Positions 23,198 to 36,400 of a stretch of DNA of 64,000 nucleotides are shown piece after piece. The notes under the pieces are model-generated. The model was not told the origin of the DNA, did not search any database, and saw only the letters and a list, made by a program, of their open reading frames with translations. The DNA is taken from positions 1,612,001-1,676,000 of the forward strand of contig JAFBJZ010000112.1 in assembly GCA_016785225.1 (NCBI GenBank). Direction: 5' to 3'. The stretch's first letter is position 1. Each line of letters begins with the position of its first letter. Source of the DNA: Psettodes erumei. Taxonomy: Eukaryota > Chordata > Actinopteri > Pleuronectiformes > Psettodidae. The translations under genes and the position numbers were made by a program.

Positions 23198-26014
23198 ATA
23201 TTCTGTGCTGCTGTCATTAAATACTGCTACAGTCTTTACAACTGCCTTTTATCAACATAGGGTTATGAGGTTGGTGAGATGTGATGAAATGAAACTGAGT
23301 GAAGATGCCTGATACCCTCACGTTTAAACTCGGGATGGATATAACATGGAAACAGATTCTCCCATAGCAATTGAAGGCAGGAACAAAAACGTTTCCTTTT
23401 CTAGCACTTAAATGTTGCCCTAAGGTCGTGGTTTTGTTTTATCTTATAACGCTCCTGTATGTCCTGGATAAATTACCTATTATTTGTGAGGGTGTGTTAC
23501 TTAATTATAGATTTGAGAAACAAAAAAACAAGCTCTCAGAGGAACTGTTTACACTGTTTTCACAATTTACACAGTAACTCATGTGCCTATACCCACACAT
23601 ATCAGTCCACCAATACATCAGGACTTCAAGTACAATCATGTAGCATGGGACACAGACCGCACTGTGCTGCCTCAGAGGCTTTTTCAATTTAAAGGATTAG
23701 ACCACTGATGTGTGACATCGTAAATTTTCAGCTCAAATAATGGATTTAGCTCAAATAAGTAGAAGTGCCTGGTCACATAGAGGTGCACAACTGCCACTAT
23801 GTCAGCTGTGACTGTCTGAATCTATAGATTTTATATGGACATTTTTTATGCAAGTCAGTTGAATGTGCGCTAGTGATAAAGCTGAAATGCAATATTGTCA
23901 TACTGATCACTGAATGGTATTATTCAGAATTTGATGCTACGGTCACCTTTGCAGATGAATGCAATTTCGATGAAGAGAAAAAAAAACCTTGTAATGGCAA
24001 ACAGACATGCTAATCACTCAAATGGTGAAACATAAAAAGGGTCTGGACATAAATTGAGTGCTGCATAACAACGACAGCACTTTGCTGGTGAGTAGTTTAT
24101 TTCCAAATGGAAATGCCAGTCTTTCAGGTACAATCTTTTCCCTCTTCTGAGTGTGACAGGACTTCAAATGGCTGTGATGCGAGTAAGGCTGAAGAAGAGA
24201 TGTGGGCTACATATCAAATCCATCAGAGACAGGTTGATAGGTGTGACCTCGTGTCGAACGGTCTCCCTAACTTGTCCCAACAGGGACATGTTTCTCATAA
24301 CTGTGAGAACAAAGGGGCGTTCAGGTGGAAACAAGGATGTTTCCCTCTTAGGTTCTTTTTCACACTCCTTACAGCCAAATATAAAGCTGTAGAACTGTGC
24401 CTCACTTTGACATTTTCATGACATTTTTCATGATATTTTTTATAACTTATTATATTCTGACATTTTCCATTACATTTCTATGCCTTATTATACTATGATA
24501 TTTTCAATGACAGTCTTCTGCTCTACTATACTATGACATGAGTCTCCCCTCACATGACACTGTGGGGCAGACGATCACGCATAAGCACCTGCAGATAAAA
24601 CAGTACCTCAGGCTGAAAAATGATTTCACTTTAAAGAGATGCAAGTAAACAGTATAAGAATGTGAATTTTGAGATACAGATCAAGAAGCATGGCTATAAA
24701 CAGTTTCAGGTTCACTGTTATATTGTTTGTTAATTAAATCCCGGCTTTATCTTGCTGAACACTGTGAAACAAAAGCTGAGAGAGCAACAAGAAAGAAATG
24801 AAATACCAACACACACACATTTACAGACTCATACACAGTGGTAATTGCCCAACCAACTAACCACAGCATTTTCAGAGAATTAATAATTCACAGAGTCAAT
24901 TGTGCATCTAGTCACACTTAGACAGGCAGGGTTTGCTTCAAAGTCCAAAACAGCATCCATTCAATATGTTTTCACTACCCACACTGCTCAGGTGCCAGCC
25001 ACCAAAACGGCATTATTAAATTATTTTCAAGAGATTCCTTTTAGTACAGTCAGGTCTGTCTCACTTAACAACCAGTGTTGTTAATTAACTGTGGACATAT
25101 TCCCTTCTTGTGTTCCCCTCTTCCCTCTGCTCTGCCTCCATGTTCCAGGATCTCACCCTTTTAAGTGAAGAAGAGGCTTCTGAAAACTCTTCCTCTTAAA
25201 TGTTTTAAAAAGGTGCTGCCAAGATCTCTTTCCACCCTGTGAGATTTGCCTCCCTTGCCCTTGGCTGGTAAACTCAATCTACACGCCTGTCCCTTACCTG
25301 CTCTTTAAGCGTGCACTAGGCAGGCTACTTCCCAGGTAGATGCGCTGGGATTTATTGGTGGGGAGGTCAGAAAGCCTGTTGTCCTGCTCAGGATTCATTG
25401 CCATGCATGGGATGGCAGAGCGCAGAGCGGGGCTCATCTGAACGTATTCAAATGAGCGCCTGTCTTTTGAAGCCCTGCATGCGGTGAGCTTTGTTATGGG
25501 TCCCAGTGGAGCTGCTGTTGACAGTCTCTCAGGTTTTATAACGAGGGGAGCCCTGGCATGTGCCTTAGGGCTTCTTCACAATCACTTGGTCTGCCTCTCT
25601 GATCACCCCCCCCAACTTCTTTATCTCCCCTTTTAAATGTGGCCTTGAAGGCCACTTGAGGATTATGAGAGGCAAACAAGACTGTACGCACTAGGTGCAG
25701 GTTCAGGGCTGCCACAGGAGTGTCATTTCGTCCACTGAATCATTCATAGCAGTGCAAGGCTTTTCTCTAAGGATGTTGTGGGTTGACTGATGCCTCGAGT
25801 CCACTCAGGCAACCACAGAGAACTCTCACATGCCTCTCTGCGGGATGTCACAGTCTCACATATGATTACCACTGTAGGTGCAGGGACATTACTTAAAATC
25901 ACTATGTGATGGTGTACTGCAGATATGATGCCATCTATTCAATCCATCAATCAGGTAGTCATCAATGTTTGAGCAGCATGTATGCCTGTGGAAAAGTATG
26001 GGAATTATTCAAAA
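23198..26014. other. Intergenic, no gene seen
   Basis: AT-rich apart from a locally GC-richer stretch at about 25130-25700 that shows no exon. A short satellite-like patch lies at 24400-24545. Confidence 0.6.
24400..24545 (+). repeat. Degenerate TTTTCATGACAT / CTTATTATACTATGA repeat patch
   Basis: Repeated words of the type TTTTCATGACATTTTTCATG and CCTTATTATACTATGATATT occur several times with variable spacing. The same words occur around 830-1110 and 1248-1389, suggesting a common dispersed minisatellite family. Confidence 0.5.
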
Positions 26015-26395
26015 GCTAGGTCTGCCTGAAGGTAACACAAGCCACCTACCAGCTCCTCTAAAGATCAATAATCCACACCTCTGCTACACATGACAAAAAC
26101 CTAAGTGTAAAAAAGATGTGGTTTTATGTCAGAAGTCACTTTGCCCAGCTACTGCCTGTTACATATAAAGCTGCCCACATCAGATGAGTATCTTAGCTTA
26201 GTACAAAGGCTGGAATCAGGGGGATACAGATTAAACAAAGGAGATTCTGCATGTTGGGGAGCTTTAGGCGTGCTGCTAGGTGATGCTATCATTCTGGAAA
26301 GAGCCAGGGTGGCTGTTTTCAGATAGACTATCTATCTCTCCCAGTGAGAGCTTCATGTCAGCGTTTCCCAAAGGGTCAAATTATTCATTAAATGG
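26015..26395 (+). repeat. Rearranged dispersed teleost repeat
   Basis: Blocks CACCTACCAGCTCCTCTAAA, AAACCTAAGTGTAAAAAAGA, ATCTTAGCTTAGTACAAAGG and CAGCGTTTCCCAAAGGGTCA are recognisable from an abundant fish repeat. In the family as I know it the TTAGCTTAG block comes before the CTACCAGC block, so this copy appears rearranged or composite. Confidence 0.5.
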
Positions 26396-28919
26396 TTGCT
26401 CTTCTGTCCTGACAGTTATTTCAAGAAGCAGATTGACCACACAGTCAGGATTAGCAAACTACTTAAAAATACGCTCTTCTCACATTGAATGCCAGTTTGT
26501 CAAAATTATTGGCTCTCTTTCCTGAGGGGGAACATGTGAAAATCTGTAAAGACAGACTGTGACCCATGCAGCACCACATATGGAGGGCTGATCCGTTCTG
26601 CTTAATGAGTAGTCCTGGTAGGAGGTGGTGGAGTGGCGACCTCTTTCAGCAGATCATGAGCTCTTCAGTGGCAGTATAAAGAGCCACAGCTGAAACAAAT
26701 ACTGGACCGGAAAAGAAGAGAAACGTCAAGCAGCAGAATATGAATGATGAGCTTGTTTTTAACACCAGAAGCACCCACACTGAATCAGCAAAGACCTCTC
26801 TGATTGTACTGACTCAGCTGCAGACAGTAAGGGGCTCACAAATGCAGACATTACAAAACACTGTGTTACAACATAATGTCTGAATGACAGCATCTTTAGT
26901 AGCCTACTTTACTTGATGAGGGGCCTTTGTTATATTTCATCCCTGAAGATGTATGTGTTTATACCTAACTTGCTGAAACATTTAATGTATTGAGGACTGC
27001 TGCTCTCTTGTCTCAGATGACAATTTTAGTCTCTACTTAAATCCCACTATACTCGGAAGTCCCTGTGTGAACTTTGGGATGCACATCCTCTGATCCAGAG
27101 GAAACAAGGAGCACTATGGAACACCACTGATGGTTTTTCTTGTCTCCTGTGGTGGGGCAACTGGGACTTTGCTGAAGTATTTGTGCTCCCTGGGTATGAT
27201 GTCCCTGTAATCATACATAATGTACACTCAAATAAACAGTTGCTAGTCAAAGCCCATATAACAGAGCTTCATAACGCCAACACAAAGAGTCTGAAAATAG
27301 TGTAAACTGCACAAACTTCAAACTGGACACCACCATCTTGATGGTGGCCATGAAGTAACCTAAAGCTGAGCTTTAGGGAGAACTGTTGTAATAATTGAGA
27401 GCTCCTTTGAAATCTCACTTGACATTTTCATGTAACCTCTTCTCTTTGTTACGAGTTTCTGTGTCATTTTGTCATGTTGGCTTCATCTTTTGACTTATTC
27501 TCAACCCCCCCCCCCAAAAAAAACAACCAAAACAAAACAAAACAAAACAGACAAACAAAAAACATTACAATAACACTAGTTCCTATGGGACAGAGGATTC
27601 TTCCTACCAAAGCATTAACAACAACTATAGAGGCTCATACAAAGTAGATACAGTTGTTGTGTTATTCAGTGATCAGGAATAGCAAAAGTGACACTTATTT
27701 ATATGATAATGTAAGAGATTATGACTCGGATCTCTCTTAGCTTCTCATGGAAATTTGATTGCTTCATTTAAATAAAATGTGCGTCTTGAATATGTAAAAT
27801 GAATAATTAAGAATGCAAGCGATCTCTGAAGACAAACACAATATTTGTTAGTAAGTACTCAAATGCCATGTTGAAAGTAACATGAGTGTGGTGCTGGATT
27901 GTTGATTGTTTTGCTTGTGCATCTGGTTCCACATGAGTATTCTCTTTGGTTGCTTCTCCACCCAAGAGAAAGCAAGATAAAACGAAAATACAAAGCCCAT
28001 TTCTCCTGCTGCTCTGCTCACACTTGTCAGTTGTTATTAAATTCTTTTGCACTCTTCGAGGAGAAAATAAAAGGTTTGGCGCTGGTCAATCCTTTGAAGT
28101 GACACAAACCACTGCAAACATTTGTTTCAAGGAGACACGGGAGGACTGAGCACTAATTAGGATGGTTTTTTTTCTCAAATATGAGAGAGACAAATTTCAG
28201 AAGATTGCAGTGATGTGGCTGCACAGTTGAAACAGAAACACCTCCTTGGACAAAGGAGAAACTCTGTGAAATGAAAACAGATGAAAACATAACGCAACAG
28301 TTTGATGCTTTCTGTATGAAGCTGCAGCTAGCAGCTGAATATCTCAGCTGAACATAAAGACTGGGAAAGAAGGGAAACACTTGATAGGCCTGGTAGGTGG
28401 CTAATTCTGCTCGCACCTTGAAAGCCCACTAACTGAGAGACTCCTTCCAGTGTCCTGGTTGTTTAACACATACAATCACCTACAAAAACCCCACAATTCC
28501 CTGTTAATGCACAAGACTATTCCCTGGCTCTGAGCAGTTTCAACAAAACCAGATGAGATTACGTCACAGCCAAGAAAATGTCTGGTGCATAACCCCTCAT
28601 GTTTCTTTACTCTTGATTTTTTATATAGACAACACAAACAAGACATTTTGTGAGTGAGCTTTAGAAATGTTGGTAGTAATCTAATTGTGTTAAGTGGCCT
28701 TGCGTGTGTGTATTTCTGAATTGATCAGGCTCAGATACATAGTGAGATCTAGCCATAAATAAATCCATAGATAATCCCTATCAGACCCATGTGGAAGTAT
28801 GCTGCAAATATAGGAGCTGTTAAACAGGCAGATCAATTTTTCCCCTTTCCTCCAAACAAAGAGAGTCGTTTTATTCACATTTCCATTCACGTACTCAGAG
28901 TGAAAGAAAATTATTGTAA
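26396..28919. other. Intergenic downstream of col11a1, no gene seen
   Basis: AT-rich with short chance open frames and a simple-sequence patch at 27505-27563. Confidence 0.6.
27505..27563 (+). repeat. C11 run followed by A- and CAAAA-rich simple sequence
   Basis: An uninterrupted run of C is followed by A8 and then by AAAAC pentamers repeated about four times. Confidence 0.85.
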
Positions 28920-30262
28920 GGTGGTACTTTATTGGTTTCAAGAGAGATGGAATAGCACCAGCCCAGAGACTTTGTCGAATTAACATATCCTTGATTTAAA
29001 GCATTTTACATGTACAGTGGGTAGATCTACTCCAAAGTCATTTTACACACACCATTGAGACATTAAGTTCACTGAATCCAGTTTTAATATTTAAATGAAC
29101 TATAAAAAGCACATTAAAACATTTTTTCATTTTAGTTACAAAAATGGGTCACCTAAAGGTCTTCTCATTGCATTCACAGAAGGATTTGAACAGTGGATGT
29201 TTAACAAACATATTTCTCTCTTTAAAAAAAAATCCCCACCCAAAATATATAAACTTAATTGCTTAACCAAGGTATATACAGGGCATAACATCCTTGCATC
29301 TTAAAGGTTATCAAGAAAGTTTGAGGTATACAACCAAAATAAAAAGCCTGTCAGGAAACAAAAAAGAAAAAAAAAACATAAAATAGAATTAAATAAAGGA
29401 AAATGAATGCCATGATTGCTTGCTACTAGCACAGGATCACAACATTAGTGGGAGATGTTGCTGTAGACGTGCTGGTGTGATACTTCCAGGTGTTTCACCT
29501 ATGGTCATGAGGGCAAAACAGCAAATAACCTCAAGCTTAGGACTGTCAATATATACAAAGGGCATACAGTCTAATTTAGCAATGGAGAATTGTTTGAATG
29601 TTTGCTTTATTTCCTTCGTGACAGGTACACAGTATGTATGGAACAGAAAATACCAGTATCATAAATTTATTTGATTGAATGGTGTCTATAACTTACACTG
29701 TATATCTTTGAGCCAACATTGAAATTTAAGAGCCAGAAGCAGAATCTGATACACATGCAAGTTTTGAAAGTGGATTCAGAAATAACAGTATTGTACAAAA
29801 TAATAATTACAGTTTTTTTTATAATTATCAAAATACACCTTCTTTCTTAGCACCTCTTTATACTTTTGTGTGTTTTGAACAAGCACCATTGTAGTCGTTT
29901 TCATACAGCACCTGGAGAGTCCAGAGAGGAGGTCTGTGTCCCCTCGTGTCACCCAACCCCCCCCTCCTGGTTACCTCCGATTCCCCCTCCTCTGCCACGC
30001 GTTCAAATGTCCTTCACCTTTGCTCCGTGACGTGGTTAAGTCATGTGGTTCGAGCCCTACAAGGGCAACAAGTATTTTCCTGGGTTACACGTACATACAT
30101 GGAAAGACATGTTTGCTACAACATCTCTTATTCAAAACTTGCATGTGGCATAGAAAAGGGTGGGGGGCTAGAAATGGGGTTTGGTGGTACCCAAAACGTC
30201 TCAACTTGACTTTCTTTGCTGGCCCCATCAAGTCCTCTTTTTTGTTTCTTTTTTGTTTTTAT
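28920..30262 (-). other. col11a1: Probable 3' UTR of col11a1
   Basis: No coding potential follows the stop codon. The minus strand is AU-rich and offers AATAAA hexamers at 29666-29671, 29606-29611 and 28928-28933. The one at 28928 would give about 1.3 kb of 3' UTR. An AATAAA directly after the stop (about 30257) is too close to be the sole signal. The true end needs transcript data. Confidence 0.5.
28928..28933 (-). terminator. Candidate distal polyadenylation signal AATAAA of col11a1
   Basis: AATAAA on the minus strand, in the context CCAATAAAGTACC. It is the last good hexamer before sequence that shows no further gene signal. The proximal alternatives are at 29666 and 29606. Confidence 0.4.
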
Positions 30263-30409
30263 TTAGCCAAGGAAGCAGACGGGCCCAACTTCAAACCCGA
30301 ACTTCTGGTTAGGGTCCCCAAAGTCAGTCAACATCACGTCGACGATCGGAACCTGATCGATTTTGGGAGTATTAATCTCCATCACAGTCTTTCCGTAGCC
30401 CTTCCTCGT
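30263..30409 (-). CDS. col11a1: col11a1 last exon (147 nt with stop)
   Basis: 48 residues beginning TRKGYGKTVMEINTPK and ending FGFEVGPVCFLG, followed by TAA. This is the universal fibrillar procollagen C-terminus, and the penultimate block INTPKIDQVPIVDVM is the alpha-1(XI) version. The acceptor is cag at 30410-30412. Confidence 0.96.
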   Translation of the reverse strand, partial: TRKGYGKTVMEINTPKIDQVPIVDVMLTDFGDPNQKFGFEVGPVCFLG

Positions 30410-33400
30410 CTGCAGAGACAGACAGAAAGAGGAACCAGTTAGACAAGACATTCCAAAAAAACCCAAAACACATTCACACATTTAATCCCATTTTGAACTG
30501 TGTTACTTTTGGACAGACTACAGCAGACAAACACATCTGTATCTGTTTTTTCTCCTGGAAATATGGAGGTTATTTTCCCCTCCTCCAGGTCAAGGACAAT
30601 CATACACTGACTTCATGTCAGTATATTGTTCCATGACTTCCTACAGCCTTGTGATAATGGGAACTAGGATAGATAAACAGTTGCCCCACACTGTGTCACA
30701 TGCTCAGCAACATCAAAATAATACAGTCACACAACACGTGTGCATTAACAAGAAACAGAAATGTAAAAGTGATTTGAAAGTTACTGTCTGGAGTATCTAC
30801 TTACTTTTTCTGCAGTAATTGAAAAAGTAACTCAGTAATTTTGAAGAAGTGACTGTAACTGAGGACAAATTGTTAGTAAGCTTGACGAACACTGTTCAAA
30901 CCACAGCTTTGCACCCCTCCCTGTCATCAATGGGATTGTAGTTCAGGATGGGCGATCAAATCTTCTTCAACTTTTATTTGAAATGCCACAGGAGCCAATG
31001 TGGGAGAAATCATGTTTGAAGTTTGCTGCAAAATAATCTCTTTTGCAAGCAAGGTCGTCTCATCCAGTGCATCAAACTGGATCCAACACCAAAACAACAG
31101 CAGACGTAGACTGCAGCACACAGTCACTCTGACTGATGCCAGTGATGGCCTGAACCCATCCACTCACTCAGGAATAGGGCTTACCGCACATCCGTCTGAG
31201 AGGGCCTTGATGTATGGGTTGTTGTCGTAGGACATCTCCTCATCGTTGGCGCCCAGGAAGCGCAGCGCCTTGTCATAGCTGTCGCTGGTGGCATCGTGCC
31301 ACGCCACAGACTGGTGGCAGCTGTAGGTGAAGTTTTGCCTGGCCGAGGCTGTCAGTAGTTTGAGGAAGGTCATCTGCACCATGTTAATTGAGTTTCCATC
31401 AGCGTCGACATAGGAAAGCTGTTGGGGCAAAGAGGAGAGAGAGGTCAAATGTAAAAAGCAAGCATATTCACTGAATATGAATACAAAAAATTACAATATA
31501 AGGGAACAGACATACATAATATTAAACAATAAAATAAATGAATAAATAAAACAATTTTCAGTGGTGCCACTGGAAAAATAAGATAGGCTTGTTAAATATG
31601 ATTTGATAAACAGTCAAAGATAGTAAAAAATCCGCTGCATCTCCAGAAGCCAGATTAACAGTTAGCTTTGTATCTACGGACTTGAAGGTACAGACTTCCT
31701 GGTGAAATATACATGAATATCTGAATTAGTCTGAGATAAACTGAAACGTTCCAGGCACTGGGGAGAACTGAAATAGAATTTTGCAAAAAAATAAGATTAA
31801 GACAGTTATTTATTAAATTGCCAGAGGCAGGTTCAGAGATTGAAATAAGGAGAAACAGGTGCTAAGAGTTTATCTCTACGACAAGAGGTGACAAATCAAA
31901 CAGTACTGTGCAGTCCAAATGAAATCCACAGTTTTTTTCAGTTTTTTGAGATGCTACAGTAGCAACCCACATAGTAATTCTATTTAACACGTTGCTAAAT
32001 AAAGCCACAGGCTTCTGCTCAGATAAATTCAAGCATCTCTTCAACCTCCCCAACCCAGAGAGGAGACCTTGCTCGCACTCGAGCATCAATTAGTTTAAGT
32101 AATTAGCTCTTTCATTATAACATGGTCAGTATTATCCAATTACCACATTCAATTTGGGCTCTTCCTCAGCAATACATGAGCACACTGGTTAAGCAGAGAA
32201 GCACTGCGGGAACATACATACCATGTTATATTATGCTTGAAGCACCTTATTTAAATGAAAACCTCTGATATGAGGATAGGATAAAATCAGAGTCTATACC
32301 TGCTTGTACTGATCTGTGTATGGTCATGCACACAAAATCACTTGATTCTCAGTTGAATGAATGTGGATTTAATGAACCTTTTTGGTTCTTTTATGGAGGT
32401 GGACTCAGGACACTAGAGAACTCGGAGATCACAGGCGACCCTGAGGAGAACCTTAACTTTGTGTGAACCTTGTGCAAACATGTGCACTAAAAGCACTCTG
32501 GACTTGGCACCAGGAGATGCACTGTACTTTTACTGTACTGTGTAATGCTCCGTCGCAGTCGAGTCTCTTAAAGTGTGTTCTCTGTGGATACATGGCAGTG
32601 TGACACCCCATCTGATGGAGCAGGACAAACTCCGCATCTTTCATTCCTGACTACAAGAAAGAGTAGAAGCTGCTGAAGGGCACAGTGAGGACTACTGGAA
32701 TGCTAAATGTGTGAGGTATTCTGCTCGAACCCTCTGTAATGTTTTATTATTTCTTTTTCATGTGGAACAGTCAAAAGATTCTAATGTTCCAACAATTACT
32801 GAAAATGAGCAGCTAGTTTATTTGAAACAGACGCCAATCTTGTTCAAAGTGCATCCCTGTGAAATTCTCTGCTCCACTGTCACCTAAAATATGGACCCAC
32901 TCAAACCATTATGTAGTTTGGGATTTCTTTGTGGGGAGCAACTCCCCCACAATTTCATGCATGCTGCTGCTATTTGAGTCTATTAGCAGCTGCTTGAGTC
33001 CCTGTGCAGGTACATAAGAGAGAGCAAGAAAAAGAGGAGGGGGGGCAGTCCCTTTAGTACAGCCCTGAGTGAAGAGAGTCTGCTCTGTGCATTCAACTGA
33101 AGACAGAGGGTAGAAAGAGGAAGAAGAGGGAAGAAAAGAAGACTTACTATTTTACCACGCTTAAATTCACTGAACCATGACCCAGGAACTTCTTTGGGCC
33201 ATGAGGATATTCTGACCTGTGGGGAACACATGCATATATGATGATGGGCATTAGGTTTTGTTTTTTTGTTTTTTAAAGATCATGCAGCAAAAGCTTGTTG
33301 CATATAGCACAGCCTCAAGGGTCGCATCAGTGTTTATCATCTGGGAGCAGAAGATAAAGATTTGTTATTCTAATATCTTTGAAATATCATTTTCACAACC

Positions 33401-36400
33401 TTCACAGATCATTCTATAGGTTTTGCCTTTCGGTGATACTTGTGTTCTTTGCAATACAGGGAATATCAGTTCTGCACAAGCTCAGCCCTGAAGCTCCCTC
33501 CAATGAATTCACCTTCAGAAATGAACTTTAACACTATGGCTTAATATCTGATGAGGAATCAGGATTAGAAAATGGGCCATTGTGAATCTCATGGGGACAG
33601 ATCCAGAGCCACTTACTCCATTGGACTTCTTATCTGGATAGATGCAGGTTTCGCCCCCGGCGGTGAAGTTACAGTAGACTTTGAAGGAATCCCCTGAGCA
33701 GCCTTGGTTTGGATCAATCCAGTATTCGCCTGAGGAGGAAGCAGACATGCTCAAACAACCTGTTCAACTCATGTCCACAGAAAATGACTAAAAGCTCCAT
33801 TTCAACAGCATGCTGGTTGCCTTGATCCCAAGGGAAATTCTGCTTGAATGTGATTTACTTTACTGTAATTTACTGTGTTGTTACTATGCCTGGAACAAGC
33901 TACAATTTATGTGCAAGCAGTTTGAACTCACAGAAATAAAATGAGTGAAGAAAAACATAAACTATGCCCCCAAACTGTAAGTGTTGTCTGTCTTTATTGA
34001 CCCGACTGCTCAGCTTTGCATGTTACAGTACTGAGAGGACTGAGGGCCCAGAGGTCATGTGACATTACTCAATTAAACTGCTAACAATTTTCTACCACTG
34101 ATGACTCCACTTCTTACTGGGCAGGGTACTCATTCAGTGATTTAAACAGGAGTGCTTGTTTTTTTCACTTCAATATCAGTTTGTGAAAAAAACAACAGCA
34201 AAATATGAAAGTATGAGGTCAGATCAAGGTCCTCCCTATTTACTTTGATTCATATAAAAGTGGGGGTCTGTTTTTTTTCACCATTTGTTCTTCCATGAAC
34301 CTCTCCTGGTCTGATTCCACCTACCATCAGGGAACTCTGGGTGGCACAGCTGCAGGTCTTTGCACGTCCTGGCGGGGTTGTTTTGTGTGCCCATGGGGTA
34401 CTTCATGCGTTCAATGTCCTGCTTGAGGTTGTTGAGTGAGCTGAAGATGTCCTCCATGCCTTCGCCGTAGTCCATGATGGTGCCGGCCGCGTCTGACTGC
34501 ATGTCACTGGAGCGCTTGGTTTTCTTTGGTGACTGGATCGGCAGGGGCTGGATCACCTCACCCGGTGGGCCCTACAGTGGCGAATCATGGTTTACATTTG
34601 ACATGATGAGTTACTGATTTTAACACAGGGGAAGCAGCAATGGTGTTAAATACTCACAGGAGGACCAGGGGGACCCACTGAACCAGTGTCTCCCTTTGCA
34701 CCAGCAGGACCCTGGGTGAAACGTGAATGGAATCAAATCAGCCCAGCACACTTTAACACCCGTATTAGCAGTCTTATTATCCCATTGCCAATACCCCTTT
34801 ATAAAAAAAGAAAAGACGAGTTGTACTCACAGAGGAACCCTTGGCTCCCTTGGGACCTTGAGGACCCTGCATTAGACAGGAAATAAGCAAAATTTGGCAA
34901 AGTCATTCCTTCGGAGGTGTAGAAATTAAATGGGGGATTGAATCAGTAGAAGACTTACAGGCAGACCAGGGGGACCTGGGGGACCGAGAGGACCAGCAGC
35001 TCCATTGATACCCTGTGATACGATGAAGTGAAAGCAGAGGTTATATACAGTATATATATATGTATGTGAAACTTTGAAGAGAGAGGCCTGGTTGTTTATG
35101 GGCAGAACTGATGCATAATTCATTCGATTTTTTCATGAACTCATAAAGAGAAGTCTGTTTTTCAGGAAAAGGCCAGACCCTGCACTTGTTTCCTTGATCA
35201 AGCCAAATGGACCCCTACTTTCAGACCCTAACATAGAAAAAGTAAACTGAGAGAAACTTTTTAAGCCCTTGTGCTTTGACAAAAAGGGGACATTGCAATT
35301 TCATTAGGCTCAATCTCAAGATAGTTAATTCGCCCCCATTACCTTAAATCACTGAAGCAGGGGCAGGCTAGGGGCCACAGCAGGACAGAACAGTCTATCC
35401 AGTCATTCTGCAGTGTTTATTTAAAAATGGATGAAGGCTGTCATCAGTCCTTTATCGAGACCAAGGTTCAACCTTCTTTTAATGCTGCTTCCTATTTAAG
35501 TGGAGGGCTCAGGGGAGGAGAGGAAAAAAAATGTTTAATTTTAATGCGGTAGGTCAGAGGGAAACTCTTCTGAGTGTTTTTCACTATGCAGAATATTCTA
35601 GCATCAGAGTAATGATCAGTTACACTGAAACTACCCACAATGGCAACAAGTGGTAAAGAAAAAAATCTGTTGTTGTGCCACTCAGTGTTCATGCTGCTCA
35701 TTGGACAACAGCGAGCATATGCAGAATAATGGTTGGATACTTGCTAACATTGGAAAGCTGGAAATACATGAAGTTCACTTTACTCAGACCAAGGGTCTCA
35801 AAAAGACAAAGATATAAAAAGTTCAAACCTCACAGTTGATTTTTCTATCAGCTTTTTCTACAAAAATTGCATGCTTTCTGTTTTTTTTTATTTTTATTTG
35901 ATTCGGTACATGCGGAGACCCTTTTTCACAGGGTTTTACTCACAACTGCAAGACCTGTGACCATGGTGGAAGGGCGACCAAGCTAAAAAAAAAAGGCCGG
36001 GGGTGGAAGGGTCAATGTGGGAATGGAGTCATCAATCACTTACGCCATCACCCTTGGCACCGGGAGAACCCTGGGGCCCAGGCAAACCACGGTCTCCTTT
36101 CTCTCCTTGCTCCCCTGGGGGTCCAATCAGACCGATCAAACCTGGGTGACCCTGCAGGACAAAAACAAAACGTGCACACACAAAAAGTCATCAGAGAGTA
36201 CAATACTGCACCTTTGTTCAGCCAAACTTTGTTGTGGATGCATATAAGTCAGACAAGGACACATCTGCTTTCTTCTATAAAAAATGAAATGCACATGGAA
36301 AGCTGTGAAGGGTGAAGTTTCATTACAATACAAATCCTCAGGCATTATAATTGAAATGGAAAAATAAAAAATAAAAAATTCTCTCGAAATGCAAATGCAA

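Noticed and set aside
25130..25700. GC-richer block, possible exon or CpG island
   Set aside because: It has few CG dinucleotides and no open frame with splice sites. It could be a conserved non-coding element, but that needs cross-species alignment.
29936..30442. 168-codon plus-strand open frame
   Set aside because: It is antisense to the col11a1 last exon and 3' UTR, so it is a shadow of the real coding strand.
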